Shown here: positions 60,276 to 64,000 of the stretch, piece after piece
Numbering within the stretch: the stretch's first letter is position 1
Layout: each line of letters opens with the position of its first letter
NCBI RefSeq assembly: GCF_014205255.1
Contig: NZ_JACHNE010000001.1
Location: 6,820,001-6,884,000, forward strand
Length of the DNA: 64,000 nt
Source: Streptomyces caelestis
GTDB taxonomy: Bacteria > Actinomycetota > Actinomycetes > Streptomycetales > Streptomycetaceae
Direction of reading: 5' to 3'
Program-made: the position numbers and the translations under genes
The notes under the pieces: generated by a model
Told to the model about the DNA's origin: nothing
The model's input: only the letters and a program-made list of their open reading frames with translations
Database searches by the model: none

Positions 60276-61135
60276 ATCAGCCCCTCGGCGACAGCACGGC
60301 CCGTCTTCCTCGCCGTCAGGTAGCGCAGCAGGCTGTGTGGCTTGAGGCCGTTGTCGAGTGACTCGTCGGCCACCCCGCCGAACCGCGGGGCGAGTTCATG
60401 GACGACCGCGACGACATCGCCCGGGGCGGTGAGGTTCGTCCAGCGGCGGATGCCTCCGGGCCACGCCCCCTTCCCCTCCTCGGGCAGAGGGCTCAGCCGG
60501 TTGAAGATCAGCGACAGGCCGAGCGGTGAGCCGACCGTCACGAAGTCGGTGACGGGCCATTCGGGGTGCTCGCACAGTGCCTCGTACGCCACGACCGACC
60601 CGAGTGAGTGCGCCACCACCACCCGCGTGTCGGGACCGATCTCCTCCGTCACCCGGGCCCGGGCCTCCTGCCAGACGGGAGGCTCGTTCATGTACCGCCG
60701 CACCTGCTTGAGGGCGAACACCATCATGCGGTCCGAGTACGTGCCGAAGAACCGGGATCCGGACAGCGCGTCCAGCGCGGAGCGGACCCGCTGGGACAGC
60801 AGCCACCCCGCGCCGGGGAACGCCCGCGTGCCCCGCTCGTCCGGGGCCGTCACCGCCGGGTCGGTGCCCGCCGCCGCTGCCCACCACGCCGTGAGCAACT
60901 CCGCCTCGAAGCCTTCCTCGACGTCGTGCTCGTCCCAGGGCGGCACTCCGAGGCTGCGGGTGCCCTCCTCGAAGAAGACGTCGCCGTAGAACGCGCAAGC
61001 GACGTCTTCCTCGTCCAGCCGCAGCCCCGACCCCTGCCGTACCCCGTCGCGCAAGGCCGGCGCCACGTCCCGGCCCATCAACGCCGACCCCGACCACTCG
61101 TGCCCGATTCCGTGCACGACCACGACTCGCGCCAT
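60272..61135 (-). CDS. Alpha/beta-hydrolase, lipase-like, coupled to caspase-WD40 gene
   Basis: 287 aa. VVVVHGIGHEWSGSAL near the N-terminus gives the oxyanion HG motif, and VVVAHSLGSVVAYEAL the nucleophile elbow (AHSLGS). A His candidate lies in KPHSLLRYL near the end, with GDVVAVVHELAP as the acid region. There is no signal peptide, so it is cytoplasmic. The stop overlaps the start of the caspase/NTPase gene (GTGA), implying a fixed partnership. Similar serine hydrolases are found as accessory effectors near STAND ATPases in actinobacteria; it might cleave lipids or a small ester when the system fires. This role is inferred. Confidence 0.9.
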   Translation of the reverse strand: MARVVVVHGIGHEWSGSALMGRDVAPALRDGVRQGSGLRLDEEDVACAFYGDVFFEEGTRSLGVPPWDEHDVEEGFEAELLTAWWAAAAGTDPAVTAPDERGTRAFPGAGWLLSQRVRSALDALSGSRFFGTYSDRMMVFALKQVRRYMNEPPVWQEARARVTEEIGPDTRVVVAHSLGSVVAYEALCEHPEWPVTDFVTVGSPLGLSLIFNRLSPLPEEGKGAWPGGIRRWTNLTAPGDVVAVVHELAPRFGGVADESLDNGLKPHSLLRYLTARKTGRAVAEGLM

Positions 61136-61189
61136 CGCTCATCCCCCCGATGTTCGCGCGTTTGAGAGGGAAAGAGCGTAGTACGGGAC

Positions 61190-62509
61190 TCAGCGGATCG
61201 GCGCGTACAGCACCCCTATCTTGTCGATCTCAGTGCCCGCGCGCCCCGTGAAGCCCACGATCCGCCAGCCGGAGGGGGCCGTGAAGGTCTTCGCGTCGGA
61301 CGTGGCCGTGCCGGCGGACAGGGTGCGGTTCTTGTCCGTCGTGAAGGACGCCGAGAAGACCCGGGTGCGGCCGTCCTTCTGGCCCTGTGTCAGCCGCACC
61401 GAGGTCAGGTGCTCGCCCGGGGCCAGCGTCAGCGAGGTGGCCGTGCCGCCCGTGCCGCCGTGGGTCAGCGTCGGACCGCCGTCGTGGGTCAGGGACACGC
61501 CGTCCAGGCGGGTGGCGCCGCGCAGGGTGAGGGTGCGGGGAGCGGGGGTCGCCGGCAGGTCGTCCGCGTCGTTGAAGGCCGTGCCGCCCGTGCCGCCGAC
61601 GAAGTCGCTCGCGCGCAGGGACGAGTTGAGCGTGTAGGAGAAGTCGACCGCGTGCGGGAAGTGGTCGGAGAGGTGCTTGCCGTCCGAGCGGAGGAAGGCT
61701 TTCCAGTCGTTGGCGTAGCGGGTCGCGGCGAGCGTCAGCAGCTTGCCGCCCCGGTAGAGGACCTTGTCCACGACCTCGCAGTCGTCCGCCGGCGCCGCCG
61801 CGTCGCAGACCAGCGCGTCGCTGCCCTGGGCGGGGGGCGTACCGCCCTTCACCAGTTTCACCCACGCGTCCGTCAGGCCGTTCTCCGACAGCAGCGTGCG
61901 GATGTTGTCGCCGGTGCGGGTGTACCGCGTGTTCGTGTCCCCCATGACGATCACCGCGTTGCCCGCCGAGTTCGCCTGGATGAAGTCCGAGAGCTGCTCG
62001 ACGTTGGCCCGGCGGGCGGCCAGCGCGTCGTCGGTCGAGTCCGCGTTGGTGTGGACGTTGTACAGGTCGACGAAGACGCCCTCCGCGAGCCTCACCCGTG
62101 CCAGTGAAAAGCCCTTGGGAGTGAGGCAGTTGGTGCCGGTGCAGTCCTTCCACTTCACCCGCTGGAAGTCCTCGAGGGGATGGTCCGAGAGGGTGTTGAG
62201 CCCGTCACCGAAGGCCGCGCCCCCACTGGTCGCCGTGCGGTACGGGTGCTTGTCGTTGGCGTACAGCGAGGCGTGGTAGTTGAAGTCCTCCTGCACGTTC
62301 ACGATGTCGTACGGCCCGAGCCGCTGCCCGATCAGTGGGGTGTTGGTCTCGGGGTCGCTGTCGCCGAGCCCGAGGGGGAGGCCCGCGATGTTGTACGTCA
62401 GCACGTTGAAGGAGCCGGAGTCCGCGGCGGCGGCGTGCGTCGCCGAGGTCACGGTCAGTCCGGTGAGGGTCAGAGCGGCGGCGGTGAGGGTGCCGAGGAG
62501 TCGTCTCAT
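61190..62509 (-). CDS. Secreted EEP-fold (sphingomyelinase/DNase-I-like) hydrolase with jacalin-like C-terminus
   Basis: 439 aa from ATG 62509. Signal peptide of about 28 residues (ATHAAAAD). The endonuclease/exonuclease/phosphatase domain (about residues 35-300) shows LTYNIAGLP, the metal Glu in VNVQEDFN, YNVHTNAD, VIVMGDTNTRYT and the final SDHFPHAVDF His. The C-terminal 110 residues form a beta-prism-like module (LTLRGATRLDGVSLTHDGG, ending GWRIVGFTGRAGTEIDKIGV), a jacalin-type lectin signature. Secreted members cleave phospholipids such as sphingomyelin or nucleic acids. The lectin would anchor it to glycans. Confidence 0.9.
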   Translation of the reverse strand: MRRLLGTLTAAALTLTGLTVTSATHAAAADSGSFNVLTYNIAGLPLGLGDSDPETNTPLIGQRLGPYDIVNVQEDFNYHASLYANDKHPYRTATSGGAAFGDGLNTLSDHPLEDFQRVKWKDCTGTNCLTPKGFSLARVRLAEGVFVDLYNVHTNADSTDDALAARRANVEQLSDFIQANSAGNAVIVMGDTNTRYTRTGDNIRTLLSENGLTDAWVKLVKGGTPPAQGSDALVCDAAAPADDCEVVDKVLYRGGKLLTLAATRYANDWKAFLRSDGKHLSDHFPHAVDFSYTLNSSLRASDFVGGTGGTAFNDADDLPATPAPRTLTLRGATRLDGVSLTHDGGPTLTHGGTGGTATSLTLAPGEHLTSVRLTQGQKDGRTRVFSASFTTDKNRTLSAGTATSDAKTFTAPSGWRIVGFTGRAGTEIDKIGVLYAPIR

Positions 62510-62635
62510 GGTGGGGGTGTCTCCGGTCGGGGAGGCGGAGCGGGACATGAACGATGTTCAGGTTCGACGTCAACTCGGTTGATGCGCAAGGGACACGGGG
62601 GAAACAGTGGGAGATGAAACGGCGGACCGGGGCTA

Positions 62636-62785
62636 CGGCAACGCCCACGGCCGCAGCTTCTCCGGGTTGCGGACCGCCCAGATCCGGGTGACGCGGCCGT
62701 CGGAGAAGTCGAACGAGGCCACGGTCATGACGACGCCGGCCCGCTGGGCCACGAGGCCCGGCACACCGTTGACCGACCGCTCCAG
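62636..62785 (-). pseudogene. Relic: C-terminus of a SigJ-type ECF sigma factor
   Basis: The minus strand reads VNGVPGLVAQRAGVVMTVAS followed by FDFSDGRVTRIWAVRNPEKL and RPW to a stop near 62633. This is the well-known end of the SnoaL-like domain of SigJ-type ECF sigma factors. Nothing upstream resembles sigma regions 2 or 4; the reading breaks near 62785, where a different gene relic begins on the other strand. About 50 codons remain. Confidence 0.65.
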
Positions 62786-63085
62786 ACCATCTTCCTTCAG
62801 GCGGTCTCCGCCGGACTGCTGATGACCTCGTCCCACGGAGAGGTGCTGCACGATGTCGGAGCCCGTGTGATGTACGGGGCGACGATGCTGTACGTGCTCG
62901 CGGCGGTACTGGCGTGGAAGCCGGGCGGCGGCTCGCCCCGGCCTGTCCGGCACGCGTCGGGTTTCCTCGTGCTCGCCTCGGTCCAGGTCGTACTCGGCAT
63001 CGCGCACGTGCCATCGGTCCATTTCCCCCTCGGTGTCCTGATGTTCGGTCTGAGCGTGCTGGCACTGGCCCGGCGCCGAGGTCCG
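62786..63085 (+). pseudogene. Relic: C-terminal part of a small membrane protein
   Basis: The plus strand reads LQTIFLQAVSAGLLMTSSHG, then VGARVMYGATMLYVLAAVLA, later SGFLVLASVQVVLGIAHVPS and VHFPLGVLMFGLSVLALARR. It shows three hydrophobic segments with coding-like codon use but no start codon or ribosome site at the front, and its frame runs without a stop into the antisense of the next gene. It looks like the C-terminal two thirds of a four-span membrane protein, joined to the sigma-factor relic at a rearrangement point. Confidence 0.6.
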
Positions 63086-63091
63086 AGTGAC

Positions 63092-63859
63092 TCATGTGTG
63101 ACGCAGCAGCTCCAGATCCGTCCCCCAGGAGTCGAGGACCCGGTCGTGGCCGGCTCGCCGTGCCGTCTCCTCGATGTCGGTGAAGAGGCTGCGCTGGGTG
63201 GGCGGGTCGCCGTCGGCCAGGATGCGACGCAGGACCGGCAGGAGCCGGCTCGCGTCCCAGCGGGGCTCGCCCAGCGGCTGCCGTTCCAGCTCCCACTGGA
63301 GGTACTTGTTGTAGGGCCGGACCCGGCGGTGCAGGGCGAAGAGCGACTCCAGGGCATAGGGGACGGCCTCGGCGGCGTCCAGGTGGCCCATGGCGGGGCG
63401 GCCGTCGCGGTAGCTCTTCAGGGAGCGGTAGGTCTGGTTGACGTACGCGTCGAGCCAGCCGTCGGCGGCGGCCCGGGCCTCGGTGGCGCCCAGCGTCCGC
63501 TTCTCGTCGAGGATCCGGGCGATGGCCCCGTCGAGCCGGTCGAGCAGTACCTCGGCGTGGACGTAGGAGTAGCGCGCGAAGCTGTCGGGGCGGCCCGGCA
63601 TGCCCCGGGTGCGGAACTCCGACAGCGGGAGGACCACGAGGTCCAGGTGGGCGGAACGGAACCAGTCCAGCTCGGCGATCGGCGAGGCCTGCCGGTCGCT
63701 CAGGATCACGTGCAGGTCGTAGTCGGAGTGGACCGTCGGCATGCCCTCGTGGACCTGGGAACCGCTGAGGACCAGTCCGACGACGCCGGGATCGGCGGCC
63801 GCCCGCGCGGTGAACGCGGTCAGGGTGTCGTCAGGGGTGTCGCCCAAGGTGATGCGCAT
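63092..63859 (-). CDS. Nucleotidyltransferase-fold protein
   Basis: 255 aa; ATG at 63859 with GGAG upstream. The pol-beta-type motif is LVLSGSQVHEG followed by HSDYDLHVIL (G-S-x(n)-DxD), with the third acidic residue in AHLDLVVLPL. A C-terminal helical domain of about 130 residues (GYLDAAEAVPYALESL-like, with AMGHLDAAEA and RRVRPYNKYLQWE) resembles aminoglycoside adenylyltransferase or DUF4111-like proteins. It may modify a small molecule or be a toxin-antitoxin-type MNT protein; no HEPN partner is adjacent. The following 141 nt to the window end hold no recognisable feature. Confidence 0.85.
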   Translation of the reverse strand: MRITLGDTPDDTLTAFTARAAADPGVVGLVLSGSQVHEGMPTVHSDYDLHVILSDRQASPIAELDWFRSAHLDLVVLPLSEFRTRGMPGRPDSFARYSYVHAEVLLDRLDGAIARILDEKRTLGATEARAAADGWLDAYVNQTYRSLKSYRDGRPAMGHLDAAEAVPYALESLFALHRRVRPYNKYLQWELERQPLGEPRWDASRLLPVLRRILADGDPPTQRSLFTDIEETARRAGHDRVLDSWGTDLELLRHT

Positions 63860-64000
63860 GGTGATCTCTCCCTGCGGAACATCAGGGGTACGGGTCGGGT
63901 TCGCGTCTGCGGTGTCCGGGACACCGCGGGAGGGATCAGCTCACGGTGCGGACGTTACTCCGTCCGCACCGCCCACCCGTACCGATTTACGCCCACGCCC

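Overview
The window is high-GC DNA with strong third-position G/C bias, dense overlapping gene starts (ATGA, GTGA), GTG starts and many secreted, Tat-type or lipoprotein signal peptides. Families such as DUF397 with DUF5753-type XRE regulators, AfsR-like BTAD/NB-ARC/TPR regulators and anti-sigma-like ATPases point to Streptomyces or a close relative. No rRNA, tRNA, CRISPR array or intact transposase was seen.

Layout. 1-9.9 kb: a RidA-family start (cut by the window edge), a secreted TolB-like propeller protein, and a carbohydrate ABC importer operon (binding lipoprotein, two permeases) followed by a GH43 glycosidase. This operon lies between two LacI-type regulators; a lone anti-sigma-like ATPase follows. 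10.0-17.4 kb: an accessory-looking block with long non-coding gaps, bounded by an imperfect 25-bp direct repeat. It carries a GH13 enzyme, a phage tail-spike-like beta-helix protein and a GT2 glycosyltransferase. Just inside its edges are two inverted relics of a DNA ligase C-terminus. 17.5-28.4 kb: a 2-hydroxyacid dehydrogenase, then a second ABC importer, a GH28-like beta-helix enzyme and two alginate-lyase-family enzymes. This looks like a polyuronide/pectin uptake and degradation operon. 28.5-43.1 kb: mixed genes, including a carboxylesterase, a DUF397/XRE/ATPase cluster, DUF418 with TetR, a third LacI regulator, homocysteine methyltransferase opposite an amino-acid permease, a DUF1707 protein, an AfsR-like regulator and a kinase-fold protein. 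43.1-53.7 kb: a plant cell wall block with a surface beta-repeat protein, a bacterial expansin, two GH43 enzymes (one with a ricin-type lectin domain), a PL4 rhamnogalacturonan lyase, a CE12-like esterase and a DUF2264 protein. 53.8-64 kb: an ICL/PEP-mutase-like enzyme, a frameshifted kinase-fold gene, a TetR regulator, a two-gene caspase/NTPase/14-blade WD40 plus alpha/beta-hydrolase unit, a secreted EEP-fold hydrolase, gene relics and a nucleotidyltransferase-like protein.

How the parts fit. The importers, lyases, hydrolases, esterase and expansin read together as a pectin, rhamnogalacturonan and hemicellulose utilisation region. Shared operator-like sequences tie distant parts together. 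GCAACCGGTTCCC lies upstream of both the third LacI gene (34760) and the second importer operon (18763). A 23-bp element (20 of 23 identical) lies upstream of the first LacI gene (2864) and the dehydrogenase (18554). The strongest candidate for an uncommon system is the caspase-NTPase-WD40 and alpha/beta-hydrolase pair at 56.2-61.1 kb, which has the architecture of a conflict or programmed-death module; that function is inferred, not shown.
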